A DNA stretch of 64,000 bases from Protea cynaroides (GCA_028583415.1 CM053269.1:60067007-60131006); one strand, 5' to 3'. Shown: positions 34,997-47,800, numbered from the stretch's first letter. Numbers and translations: made by a program. Notes: generated from the sequence alone by a model not told the origin.

Positions 34997-37205
34997 AAGG
35001 ATTCACATAAAAACAGCGAAAAGAAGTGTAAGAAAGTAATGAAAGAGGAAGAAGATGGAGAAAAGAAGTGGATGTGTTACCTCTCTCCCTCCCATCAACA
35101 TCTATTTATAGAATAGAAAATGGTTACAACTTAGAGATAGGACAGCCACATTTCACACCATGGTGGAGTCCTACTACATAAGAAGAATGAAAGGAGAGAA
35201 TCCTTGATAAAAAATAGAAGAGGAAGGAAAGGATTACTAGGACTGCAGCCTTATCTATCACACTGGAGTGTTGTTTCAACAATCCCTCTTGGGATTAGTA
35301 CCAACCAAGAGGGGGAATGGACCCTGTCAAGGTCCATTTCCCTTATAGATATATTAACAATAAGAATGGAAAGCATAATGGACCATGAGAAAACACACCC
35401 CAGTGCATGGGAATAAATGGCAACAAACTCACAGCAAATGTGTTTAGTGCACTTAATTAGGAAAAGCATTGTGAAAAGAAAATGTGCAATATTTTTAATT
35501 AAATGTATGAGTCAAAGTCTCGGCAGATAAAAAACCCTTAGGGAGGGGCATGGATGGGCTTTTGGCTTGTTATTAACTCATAAGCAAAGTCAAATCGCAC
35601 ACAACTAAGCTATAGTTAAAAATATCCACTTGATCAAGCATTTGCATGGCCCTGGTTTATTCCAAATTATAGCTAAACCGTGTTCTGCAGATTAGGCTTT
35701 CAAAGAACACACACATTATCATGTTGCTTAGAGCCAGTTGAGACTTGTGAGCCCCAAGCATTAGTGCATAACAAAACACATCCCCTTAATTTATAAATGG
35801 AATTCAAAGAAGAACATTAAAGCAGCTTGACAACCACAATGAAATTCTGGGGGAACTTACTCATGAAACATTGTATAGACGATAACTGAAATGGAAAAAC
35901 TCATTGAAAGACAAATCCAGGAGAAATAAAGGTTAATTCACAAGTAGCAGAACATCTATAGCTCATGTTAATATCTGAAGTATCCTTGATGAAAGTTAAT
36001 AACAGATGGGAAACTAAAAGAAAACCCCTGCAATAAATTACTTCAAATGAACTCCCAAATTTCTAATTGGTTAAATTTTCTTCCTAAATTTCCTTGGGCT
36101 TTTAGACAAACAACAGCTAGAGCAAACAGTATCTAAATGATCCTACATTCTTGCCTAATAAATCCAAGTTAAGATTAAATCTATCAGAAGCATATTCTTT
36201 CCCAACCTTGTCGCCTCCTGCCTTCTAATGAGGATTCTCAAAGTTAAATTTACCTCACAAGGATGTAACTTATATTAAGTTACACTCGAAGAAAAATGCA
36301 AGACCTAAAATGATTGACTCTACCCCTTAGTCTGAAGACACTGAACAACAGTACAAGATTAAGTATATTTAGGACCAAACCAATTCTTATATGATGGGTT
36401 TTTATGGCTTACCACCACTTTAACAGCAGTACATCAGGTAAGTAGCTTCAATTTGTACATCATGTAAGTACCTTCTTTCTTTAATTCGTACAAATGTGGA
36501 GCCCATTACTTTGTATAAAATATATAGTATCATACAAATAGTGTATGCATTTTATAAATTCACGTCAAGTTCATTGAATGCAATTACTTTTGCAAAATAA
36601 GATGGGTGTTTTTAGAAATTATGAACATAAACAATTATTGAGGCTACATAAGGTTCAACGTCAAATCTTCGCATCACACAAGTTGGACACGTATATTCAC
36701 AGCTACTCTTAAATGTTTGAGTATGTAAAGTAATATGCATACAATGCATCAACATGATGGCACTGCGAATGCTTTAGCAGCTTAGCATATTTAACAGGGA
36801 TTTGACGATAGTAGATTAACCTCTGTTTAACTAATTAATTTCAAGTACACTCCTCTTGACATAAATCTATCAAACACTATTCCAAAAGACAGTCTGCGTA
36901 ATATAGAAATAATCCAGGCCAAACCAGAAGCGCAACCCAAGAGAAAGAGAGAGAGAGAGAGAGAGACTCAGATAGACTAAAAGTATATAAACAGAGACAA
37001 CCAGACAAAACGAAACTTGAGCTCCCCATGATAACACTGCAGTAAGAGTTACGAATCCCTAGACGCAAACAGATCCCCATCAAGAATCAACCCAAAAAAA
37101 TAAATAAAATAAAGAAGAAATAGAGAAGAGGGCTTGCGCTTGGAAAGATACCATGCGATCGAACGATGGAGGCACCTTATCACCAAAATCAAAGTCGTCA
37201 GCCAT
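33852..37205 (-). CDS. S1FA-like small protein
   Basis: Two minus-strand exons, 37205-37152 (18 codons) and 34067-33852 (71 codons plus stop), join in phase 0 to an 89-aa protein; S1FA proteins are about 70-90 aa. Exon 1 encodes the acidic start MADDFDFGDKVPPSFDRM. Exon 2 begins GKAMKDTEAKGFNPG, continues through a strongly hydrophobic segment (residues 33-57, LIVLLVVVGLLLVFLVG then NYVLYTY), and ends in a basic tail (65-81, RKKKPVSKKKMKKERLK) before SAPGE. S1FA was described as a nuclear factor binding the S1 negative element of a plastid ribosomal protein gene promoter, with the basic tail as nuclear signal. The hydrophobic segment is equally consistent with a single-pass membrane protein. 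Splice sites are GT-AG. The Met at about 34121 within exon 2's open frame lies before the acceptor and is not the start. Confidence 0.92.
34068..37151. other. Intron of the S1FA gene
   Basis: A 3.1-kb intron. It has a T run at 34945-34967 followed directly by a G run at 34968-34996, and an AG microsatellite near 36945-36966. The rest is AT-rich, with no gene or element recognised. Confidence 0.6.
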
Positions 37206-37856
37206 TGCTGGATCTCAAAAAATTGCCCCTTGGAAGACTTTCAACCCAACTGCGCAACAAAAAACAGATATCAAGAGATCGAACGCGCATTATTAAACGA
37301 AAACGGAAAATATATCATGAATACAATAGGATCGTGGTAATATTCAGATACAAAACCATAGCTTACGGAGCAATCTCTTCGATTCGAAGATTCAAACAGA
37401 AGAAAATGCAAACGATGTGTAGAAGGGGAAAATAAAATAAAATTGAAAACAAAACGAAGATCAGTGAGTACCCCTTTGAAATTTAAACTGAAAGCAGGGA
37501 TCCTTTTAACGAGAAAGGAGTAGGAGACTTTAGGTGATGAAAACAATGGAAGTCAGGAACAGCGAGTGGATTTTATTCTCCGGCTAGCGGCGACCGGCGT
37601 AAATATGGTACTTGGGGTACGGACACTTATAGCGTATATCACGGAAAATTGTTTTAAGGTACGTCGAAATGGTACTATCATCTTCATACCGTCGGATAGG
37701 AATCTTTATGAGATCTGAACAAATAGTGTCCGAATCAAGTATCCCCTATTCTGTTTTAAGTGCTAGTATTTGGCCACGTGCTCTGGTGACAATTGGTACA
37801 TTAATGCCGATAGGTGATACTGCCACGTGCTGTCGTGACAAAAAGTACATTGATAA
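37206..37856. promoter_or_regulatory. S1FA upstream region
   Basis: Promoter and 5' UTR of S1FA on the minus strand are expected here by position. CCACGTGCT occurs twice (near 37774 and 37822), each with the G-box core CACGTG. No start site can be placed. Confidence 0.35.
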
Positions 37857-37864
37857 GTTTGTAG

Positions 37865-38526
37865 TAAGGGTGTCAACGGGCCGGTCTGGGCCGGTTTCGT
37901 CTAGGCTGAATTGATATCGAGTTTTATAAGTCCAGTCCAAAACATGTCTATTAAGAGTTCGGGCTGGGGTGGGCTGCGCTGGACACAATAAGTAACGGGC
38001 TGGTCCGGTGTCGGTTTGATATCGGACTAGGTTTATTGAGGTGATTTTGGGTTGGTTCGATCCGGATCGAATTTATCGGACTTATCAGGCCCCTTTTATA
38101 TGTAAATTATAAAACCTATTTTATTATTTCTATCTATAAAATTAACATTATTCCTTCCATATGTATATAATTTAATAAACTATAACAATTAACATAACCT
38201 TTTCAACTATAGATTCACATAATCTTATAGATCATGAAATGAACTCTAATAGTGTAGCACAATCTATTAAAATTTAAAACCATTAAAATTAATAAATTGG
38301 GTCTGAGCGAACTTTACCGGTGTTCGGGTTGGGTTTTATCGGTTTGGGCTAATTCGGGCTTCTTAACGGACCGGTTCGGTTTGGTTTCGGTTTGAACTGA
38401 AACGATGTTGGACTTTACAAGCTCAGATCAAAACCTATCCATTAAGGCTCGGTCCGGGCTGAGTTCGAGTTATATCGGGCTGGCTCGGTCCGTGCTACCG
38501 GACCGGGCCCAGTTTTGACACCCTTA
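37865..38526. mobile_element. hAT-type non-autonomous element with 8-bp TSD
   Basis: A 662-bp element. Its ends are TAAGGGTGTCAA and TTGACACCCTTA. It is flanked by perfect GTTTGTAG repeats at 37857-37864 and 38527-38534. An 8-bp duplication with these ends is typical of hAT-derived MITEs. The ends are rich in CGGGCTGG and CGGTTCGG words. No transposase frame. Confidence 0.85.
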
Positions 38527-38884
38527 GTTTGTAGGCTTTTTTTTTTTTTTTTTTTTTTTTTTGATAAAAGAGGAAAATCACGGTTTTAGTTGATCAAATA
38601 AATTTATCGATCATTATGTAAATCGGATGGATGGAGTCAATGACAGAGTGACACAAGGTCAATACTAAAATAATAAATATTAAAAAAATAAAAATGTTAT
38701 CTATCATAAAAGTGGTAATTGTCAATTTTGATATGAATTGATTGATACAACAACTTAGGATTGCATTTTTATGGTTTTTGGGACCTCTCTTATATGGGTT
38801 CTTGAATTCTCTCTTTCTCTTTCCTTTTGTAGAGTGGGGTGCATTTCAAAAAATAATGGTTCCATCGGCCTAATCCATGAGTGG

Positions 38885-40080
38885 TAGAGGTGTCAATGAG
38901 TCAATTTAGGTTGATTTTGTCCGGTCTAAATCAATGTTAAATTTTCTAGGGTTTCACTGAAACATGTCTATAAGAGGCTCAGGCTGCGTAGGCTGTATTA
39001 TGTACATTAACTAACGGGCTAATTTGGTTTCAAGTTGTTATTGTGCTTAAGTTATCAAGTTGTCATTGGGGTTGTTATTGCGCTTAGATTATCGAATTGA
39101 TATCGGGCTAGTTTGGACAGGTTTAGGTGGAAAGTGCAGTAAAAAACCCATTAAGGCCATTTAGATTCATAAAGCTGAAGTAATGAATCTAGGGTTTAAT
39201 ATTAGGTCTAAGTCGGATTGATTTGGGGCCATTATCGGGTTCAGACTCATTAGTCCGCTTTTTCAAACTAGTCAACACTGAATTAGAACTAATAGAATTT
39301 GTCATACCTCAACCCAAAACAGGTTGGTAACAGTTCAGTCTAGGTCGGTTTTGTTGCTGCTGAAACTGAACTGGCTGATGTGTCCCACTTCCTACAATAG
39401 AAATAAAGTTATCAGAGCCGGACGATGGCATCCGGTGTCCACTTTCACAATCAAGTCAGTAACAGAGCAATCAGTATAGAACTTATAAGAAGAAGACAAA
39501 CTCCTTGGAGAGTGGGAATTCACGAGTATTCTCAAAGTAAGTAGAAATTAGATGCCCTTACCTGTGATCACTGAATATATATATATAAAAAATACACCTG
39601 TAGTTGAAATTTGATATGTTATTCAGTGATTGTGCTTGATTAAGAATGTATGACTGTGTTGGAATCAATTCAATCATCTCATATAACTATAGGATGAAGA
39701 TCATAGGGCTTGGCGAGGTCGCCACCTCCGACCTTTCAGGTTGCCACGTGTGCTCTTTGCGGATGGGGAGTCTGCCGCAGGTGGAGAGTTCTATACGAAG
39801 TGCAACTCTCTACGTCGCATCCTCATGGGAATCTCCATAGCCTTCAAGAGATTGATTTAAAGACCTAACATGTATAAACCCACATGTGCTTCCTCTCACC
39901 ATCATGGGAGCATCCCAAAGACGACATTTGACAGACACGTGTCGTCCTTCTAATGCGACATGTAGGCGGACACATGTCTCGCTATGATTAGAAGGGTGGA
40001 ATATGCTATCAACAAGTTTCAAGTTAATTCGAATTCCCTAATTCTGTGCTACCGGTTCGATCCTCAAATTGACACCCTTA
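38885..40080. mobile_element. Second hAT-type element, enlarged
   Basis: Ends TAGAGGTGTCAA and TTGACACCCTTA, flanked by ATGAGTGG (38877-38884) and AGGAGTGG (40081-40088), 7 of 8 matching. The left part shares AAACATGTCTAT, then CAGGCTGCG and TAACGGGCT words with the 37865 element. The stretch from about 39390 to 40030 has no counterpart there and may be a later insertion. No transposase frame. Confidence 0.7.
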
Positions 40081-40088
40081 AGGAGTGG

Positions 40089-40494
40089 TACAAAGGGCTT
40101 CGCAACCACGTGGGGAGACCAATCCATGGGGCAGATGTCAGTTCGGCGATCTGATACAGATACCTAAAATCATGGATAAGGACAGGGAGCGAATGCTAAT
40201 TATCAAGAAGAAGGTTTTTTATTTTTACTTTTTTTTTTTTGTTTTTTTTTTTTTATATTTACTTTTTTTTTGTTTTTGTTTTTTTTTTTTTAACTTTGAA
40301 GTTAAATATCAAATGTCACGAAGATCGTGTGATGTCGAGCAGTTCAGTAGTTTTCTCTCGTGTAAGTCGTTATAGTTCGTGATCTAAAATTCTGAAGTCT
40401 GAAGACTGAAGAGGACTCCCGAGGAGTCCCGACTCCGTCACTCCAGTGTGGTTCGAACGCCTGTCCGGCTTGACCTAAGAGTGGAAAAGGCGAA
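40089..40494. promoter_or_regulatory. Upstream region of the pseudouridine synthase gene
   Basis: Includes long T-rich tracts at 40216-40291. Promoter and 5' UTR are expected by position only. Confidence 0.3.
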
Positions 40495-41795
40495 ATGGAG
40501 ACCTTCGGGGAGCCATGGCCTGAACTCAACGACGGCCTAACCTATAAGGATGTCGTCCCACCTTCTAACACTGGTCTGTTTCGTTTCTGATTCTAATTAA
40601 TTATCTCCGTTCTTAAATATTATTGTTAGATATTGCCATTTATTTTTATTTCTGAGCCAATCAATGAAAAAAAATCCCGAACAGCTTTGGAAACGCTGGT
40701 ACAGTTCTACTCAACCAAGCACAATAGATCAGCCCCTCTCGAAGGGTGAGTCCATAGATTCCTCTCTCTCCTCTTCTATTCTTCTTACAAATTAGTAGTT
40801 AATTATTGTAATGATTTTCGAGCAGTTGGTTACAGAGGATACGGAATGGACAGGTTCGTTTATTTGCTCTATTACTATGTTGTTGGCTCCATTTCCGCAG
40901 TAGATTCTTTTTGTCGTTCCATGCGGAAAGTATTACGCGACGACGTCTCCTGTTCTGCAGATAATGGTCGATGGCCAAGTTGTGAAGGATCCCGACACAA
41001 TTCTCAGGCATTTGACTTAACCCCTTTTCTCTCCCACTTGAATGGAAGTGTCCGTGAAGGAAAATTTATTTTGAATACAATTGTAATAACATACTAATAA
41101 TATGTAGAGAAGGTTCGGAGTTGGTCTATCATCGTCTTCCTTGGAGAGAGGCAGACGCACCGTACTTGCTGGAAGTTCTTTACGAAGATGATGACTTGGT
41201 TCGTAAATTTTCTGACAGCTAAGATTTCATTTTCCTTTTGAATACGGTAACCCTGTATGTGAATCGACGGTGAAGTGGTAAATTGTTCATGTGGATTTAG
41301 GTTGCTTTGAATAAGCCTTCGGGTCTACAAGTTCTACCTGGTGGATTTTTCCAGCAAAAGACGGTTTTAACTCAACTCCAGCGGAGAGCAAATAAGAAGG
41401 CTTCTTCTTCAGCGGGGCTTTTACAAGTATCACATCCGGTTCCTGTTCATCGACTTGGGAGGGGCACGTCGGGTATGCTACTTTTTGTTTTCCTTTCCTC
41501 TATTTGGCTGCTTGTTTTGCTTAGTTAAAGTCAGGCCCTTTTTTTCCCTACTGTGTAAACTGCCTGGTCTCATGCTTCAATCTAATGCCAAGAATATTGG
41601 TTCCAATGAGCAACATGGTAAGAATCAGTACGGGAATATGACCGACTGGAGTCCATTTGAACATAGAATGGACAAGCAGTGACAATGAATCTTATTAAAA
41701 AAAAAGAGATGAAGTTTGAATACTCAAATCAAGATTCCTGAGAAGTGCCATTGCTACTTTTTTTGTGCTGCATTCTGTTGTCATTCTTTGTCTTG

Positions 41796-41826
<31 letters not shown>

Positions 41827-41836
41827 CACAACACAC

Positions 41837-41895
<59 letters not shown>

Positions 41896-44800
41896 CGAGA
41901 AAAAAGTTTAATGTTATTTATCCTGTTTAAGTAATTATGAAATTGCATTTTATGATTTAATAATCGCAGTTTGCTTGTTTTCAGACCATTGTGCAGTTTA
42001 CCTCTAACTAATTAACTTTTAGGAATATTGCTCTGTGCCAAGTCAAAGCTTGCCAAAACTCGTCTTGCTGAATATTTTGCTGATGGGACATCGGTTATTG
42101 GGAATAAGAGGTGAGAATCGACAAGTACACTTTCAGATCAAGGTTGTCTGCAATGCCAAACAGTATATATATATATATATATATACTGAGTTCAGGTGGA
42201 AAGGATAAATTTGTTTCCTATTTACAATAGCCATGTTACAGGCACAAAATATCTGTGCTACAAAAATAATATTTAGTGTTTTCCAAAGGTCATTGTGTAA
42301 CATACTTTTTTTTTTTTTTGGGTAGGTAGAGCCCCAAGGAGAATTGAACTCATGACCTCTTCGTTTTGAGGTGTTGGTCTTTTGCCAACTGAGCCATCCC
42401 CTTGGGGTTTGTGTAACATAAATTGATTGCCTTAAACTCTTTGTCTGCAGATCATTTATTCCACTTGACTAAATTATCCTGCTGTTTTTTTTGCACCCCC
42501 TTTTTGTTTATTCTCTGTAATTTGTCTAGCTGCTTGCACAGTTGCTCCAGGGCAATATAGAAGTTTGTCCTTTTGTCACTGAATTTCATAATTTGATTGG
42601 CATTTTTGTGAGTATAAGAATATCAAAATATGTGAAGTGTGAACAAGTCCTTGATTTATTGTCAAAAACATGTGTAAGGTGTCCTGGAGTCCTGGACCCA
42701 TCAAGATATCCCAGTAAGCACGCATTGACATTTTCAAAATCATTTTCCATTGTTGGGTTCTATGGAAGTATGACAATCAAATATTAAAACCTTGAAGGAA
42801 ATCTATTTCTCTCCTTTCATTGCTGTAATTATTCCCAAAGAGATGGAATAGAGTCTGAGAGTTGTACTTATCTCATGATGTTCAGTCTATTCCTTGCAAC
42901 TAGGCTAGAATTGCCCAGGGAACCATATCCTACTATGGGGTTAAGGTTGTAAGACCAGATTGGTCTAAGTAGATCCCACACTGGAGAGTCTCTCTAGACA
43001 TGGTGATTATGCATTGGAAACTAATTGTCTTAGTTATGGAAACCAAGGGCATCGAGCTTACAAATGTCCTAAACGTCGACCAGAAGCTTAAGTCCACCTA
43101 GCTGAAGCAGGTGAAGAAGGGAATGGTGTGGAAGAAGAAGATCCCAAAACCGTGGAAAGTGAAGATATTGAAGAAGAGATGGAAGCATATGAAGGATCCA
43201 GAAACCCTAAGTTAACACTTTGATCGAGGCCAATAGGATTTGCATCTTTGATGCATATATGAATGGCTTCTCTAAGGAGCTTCTCCATTTATTTTGCTAC
43301 GTTGTATTACTCTGCACGTGCAGTAAATCTTGATTAGTTTTAAATGTTCTTGAAACCAAAGATTGCATGATTTCCAAAAATTCGAGATTGCTTGAATCCG
43401 AGTTATATTGAAAGAGTTACGTTGAGGTTAAACCTTATTCAGAGTATGTAAATGCTTAAAGTTTCCTGAATGGAAGTAATTTTTTGGACATCAAAATAAT
43501 AGATTATTTTGGCGGATTTTGGGTTGTTAGTGAAGTTTTACTTTAATAAGATTTATGAAATTTTTAGATTGAAAAAAAATGCTAGCATTTGAAAGTTGAA
43601 AATCATCCTGCTATCGTAAATCTAGTTTTTGTTCTTGGATTGGAAAGTTGATTTTTTATCCTTTGGAATTTGAATTTTAGACTTCTTTTATTGGATTCAA
43701 TTGAGGGGTGTTTGTTTATTTATGAATAATTTCTTAAGTAAATGAAACAATAAGAAACATTTATTTAAATGATATTAGTCATAAATAAATGTTAAATGTT
43801 GTTTATGTGGGCAAAATACCAATATGAGTTTTTATTTTTGCTACCACTTTGTGTCATATTTTTTTGTCAAATACCACTATAGTGTGATTATTTTTGTAAT
43901 TTCATGGTTTACATATGTTTTTGTAAGTTAGAATAGGGTTTCCCTAGAGTATCAGGCCTTGAAATAGCCATTTGACCCCCGAGACACCCCATCGAAACTC
44001 CCAAAATAAAAATACACTTTTGCCAAAATCTCAAAAATTTCGGATATCGGCCTCTGGTCGAGATGGGGTCGAGACCCGAGATTTCAGACCTTGGTTAATG
44101 CATTAATGGCCCACTAATTCAAACATTGTTTCCAACATTATCATTAATAGTTAGGCTTATTTATTAGAGGAAAACTTACCTATCATAAAAAAAAAGAAAA
44201 AAAAAAGGAAACAATTGGGACGAATACAATAAATGTGTGGATGATTAAATAGGGAAATATTGGGGAATCCAACAAAATATTTGGTCAGATCTTTGGTCAT
44301 TTCTGTCAGCTCAACCCCCTATAGTTGGGTCTTGTCTTCCAACAAAGATTTCATAGCTTAGCAATTGGAGATGCTTACCTTCAGTCTAAATCTTGATTTT
44401 GGTAGTGACCAAAATCCGAGATTTAGAACCTTGTTTTTGTCAGTCTAGTCTGGAATGTTATCTTTGAGGGAATCCTCTTTTGATTAGCCTTTCAAATGAG
44501 GTGGTACTGGTTATTGATAGGATAGTGCTGGCTCTTGTTGCAGTTTTGGACAATTGCTTCATTGATTGTGATGTCCTAGTTTGGCTTGATTATTGAGTTT
44601 CCATTCTTTTTGTCTACCATTTATATTTCCAAAGCATGGACTGTATTGTCTATCATACTCCCTCTGTCCTAAAAGACTCTTGTTTAAAAGACCCACTTTC
44701 TAAGGAGGTGCTTGCTAATGTATTAATGACCCATTAATTAAACATTGTTTCCAACATTATCTCTATTAGTTAGGCTTATTTAATAAAGGAAAACTTACCT

Positions 44801-47800
44801 ATCCAAAAAAAAAAAAAAAAAAAAAGAGAGGAAAACAATTATGACAAGTGAATACAATAAATCTGTAGATGATTTAATAGGGTCATAATGGGGAATCCAA
44901 CAAAAATTTGTATTTTTTTTTAAATGGACAAATATTCTGGGACAATGAAGGACCTCAAATAGTATTACTTTGTGGGACAGAGGGAGTACCCTTTTTTGTG
45001 GGAAGTATTATGTATCATATTATTACCTTTTGAAAATTTTCTGGGAAAGTCTTGCTGAATATTACCCCCAAGCCCTCTCCCTCAATTATCTCATACTTAA
45101 TTACTTATCAGATTCAGAAGTCAGCCCTAAGCAGATACCTTACATGGGGAGGACTTGAAGTTCCTCTATTCTTATTTTCAATCCAGTGTTTTTGGAAATC
45201 CTGTACATGGCTTGTATATTCTTTCCATTTTTTTGTCTGCATGCCATTTTTATGTCTGCATGCCATTTTTATGTCTGCATGATAGTTACATTTTTGTTTG
45301 GGCTCTTTTGTTCTTGTTTTTAGGCTTGTCAAGTAATTTTCTTTGTTCAACTTCGGATTTACATGTCAAATATTTGCAGGGAAACCAACGTGGAGCTTGG
45401 GGTAAAAAGAAGAATTACAAAGATATATCGAGCATTGGTCTCAGGAATAATTGATAATAAGGAGGTAATGCTCTGGTATAAAATTCTCCTCTTTGCCATT
45501 GCATAACTGTATTTTATGCGAGTCTGCATCTATTTTCCTAACATATATCAGTCTGTTTGAGGGATGGATTTAGCAAAGTAGAAGTAGACTAGGAACTACA
45601 TTTACTAACTGTGGTCATAATTTTCCAATCTTTCCTATGATCCTGTCTATTTTTGTTGATGATTGATGGGTACTCATATTGGCAAACAGATGCGGAAAAC
45701 TTCGCTGGAAGCTGAACTGAAGAAAGATGTGTTTTACTAATTCTCATGAAGCTTCTAATAAAGATAAGCACAACTAGAATCCTCTAGAAGGACCAAACCA
45801 AGGGGCGAGACTGGTCAAGTCATGGCCATGGCTGAGGGGATTAGTTTCCAAGTGGGGCCTTAGGCATCTTGGTCAAATAGACCATATCAAATGTAGGAAT
45901 TTAAGGATTTTGCAGTTATATATTCGCTACAAGAATAATAATTAAATATGACAAAGAGGATCAAAACTGATTTGGATTCAAGGGATTGATCAAGCAACCC
46001 TTGAGAAAAACCCCAGATCCTGAAAACTCAGAATAACAGGGCTGAAAGTGATTGAGGAATTAAGAATAATTGAATAACTTAGTTGAACAGCTCAATAGAA
46101 TGGATCACAAATGCTAATTTACGTTACTTTTAAAGCAGCCTCATGTTTATCTTGGTCTACTGCAATATTGTTCTAGTTGACTTAGGTTAGGTAATTCTGT
46201 TTGATGTGGTGATAGATTAAGAACCACGTATGTCCTTTTAGGTCTTATTTAAATTTAATCTGTAATGATAGTATATAGATTATAGTAAGATGTTGATGTT
46301 GTAGTTTCGTGGTTCTTTACGCATGGTAGGTTGTCATCACGCAGCCAATCGGATTGATACGATACCCTGGGGTGGCCAATGGGCTTTATGTTGCTTCATC
46401 ATCAGGTACTCTCTCTGGGTATCTTTTTAAGTTTCTATGGTTCAGTTTAGATTGACAATCATAAATCTGTAACATGTACACTTCAGCATTGGCTTATACT
46501 ACCAGTTATTGTTCTTATGTTTTTGTTTTCTGATTGGCATTTCTACAGTAGTCTTTGCCCTTTTAATCATTTCATATATTTTGTTTTCCCTTGTAAATTA
46601 AATAGGTAAACCAGCACTCAGCAAAGTTGATGTTCTTGAGAGAGATGTACAGGGAAACTGCACATTGGTCCAGGTAGTCCAGTTCAGTGATACACATATA
46701 CATGTTCTGATCTTTGTTCTGTTGTTCCCTTAACTAATAATGTTATTTCAAAATAATATCTGTTTTTGGGGACATACATGTGCCGGAATTTTTTTTTTTT
46801 TTTTTGGGGTGATAAGTGAATGTATTAACAAAGCATAAAAGGAAGACAAACCTGGGTATCCTGAAGGATAGAGCCAGGTTCAAACAAATAAGAAAACACG
46901 AAGATAAAAAAGGGGTAGAACCCACATCAAGGATGGATAGATTGGTCCAAAGAAGGAAAAATGAAACTAATTGTAGCCAAGGCAGGCCAAGATCGGACAA
47001 TAGGGAGGAGCATCTCAAATGCTCAGGGGCAGTAACATTATAAAAAGTAATTTTTTGGAAAAGAAAGATAGAAGATTTTGGGGCGTGGGAGCCAAGAGGG
47101 AGAGGGAGAGAAGAGGAGCTTTGACTTGAGAGAGTTACAGGGAGGATGGAGAATACTTATCCATGGGGAAACCCTGAGACTTATGTGGCATTCGGTGGCA
47201 CACTTGGGACGAGAGGAGTGGAGGAAGTCTAAGTCGGGAAAAATGAAAATGAGGTTCGGTTTCTGCCCTATTGCCCTTTACTGATATTATGAACATCACA
47301 CTGGCTGTACATTTAGACAGCGTCTGTGGCAACCTGGTGACTCAAACAAAAAAAGTGGCCATATCTGCTAAAACTACCATTTTTGTAGAGAGACTGCTCT
47401 AAGCATTCTTGTGGAAGTTGGGGGCCAAAGTTCAACGTCTGAAACACCAATACTGATATCCTGCACACCATCCTGCTGTTCCATAAAAACACTGAGCCTC
47501 TGGTAATCTATTAACCATGTATACTTTGTACGTGAGTTTGTCCCTTTGCTAGATGAGGACAAGTTTTACTTGCCACTGAAATGATACTAATGTTTCTAAC
47601 TTTCATATAAGCTGTCGTATGAGATCTAAGATTTGGGTGACAGGTAGGGACGAGGGAGTCCCATGATACGTACACTGATAATTGTCAATAAATGCTTATC
47701 TCTACTTTTTTTTTTTTGGTGAAGGAATAAATATATTAACAGCACCCTAGTAACAAGGGAAACAAACCTGGGTATCCAAAAGATAGAGCTAGGCTCTTTA

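Noticed and set aside
41695..41930. Cys/Val and Thr/His repeat proteins on both strands
   Set aside because: Direct translations of the AC microsatellite.
42326..42409. Functional tRNA gene on the minus strand
   Set aside because: Box A and B are present, but the piece is flanked by a target duplication and an A-tail, and no full cloverleaf with paired acceptor and discriminator is apparent. A SINE explains it better.
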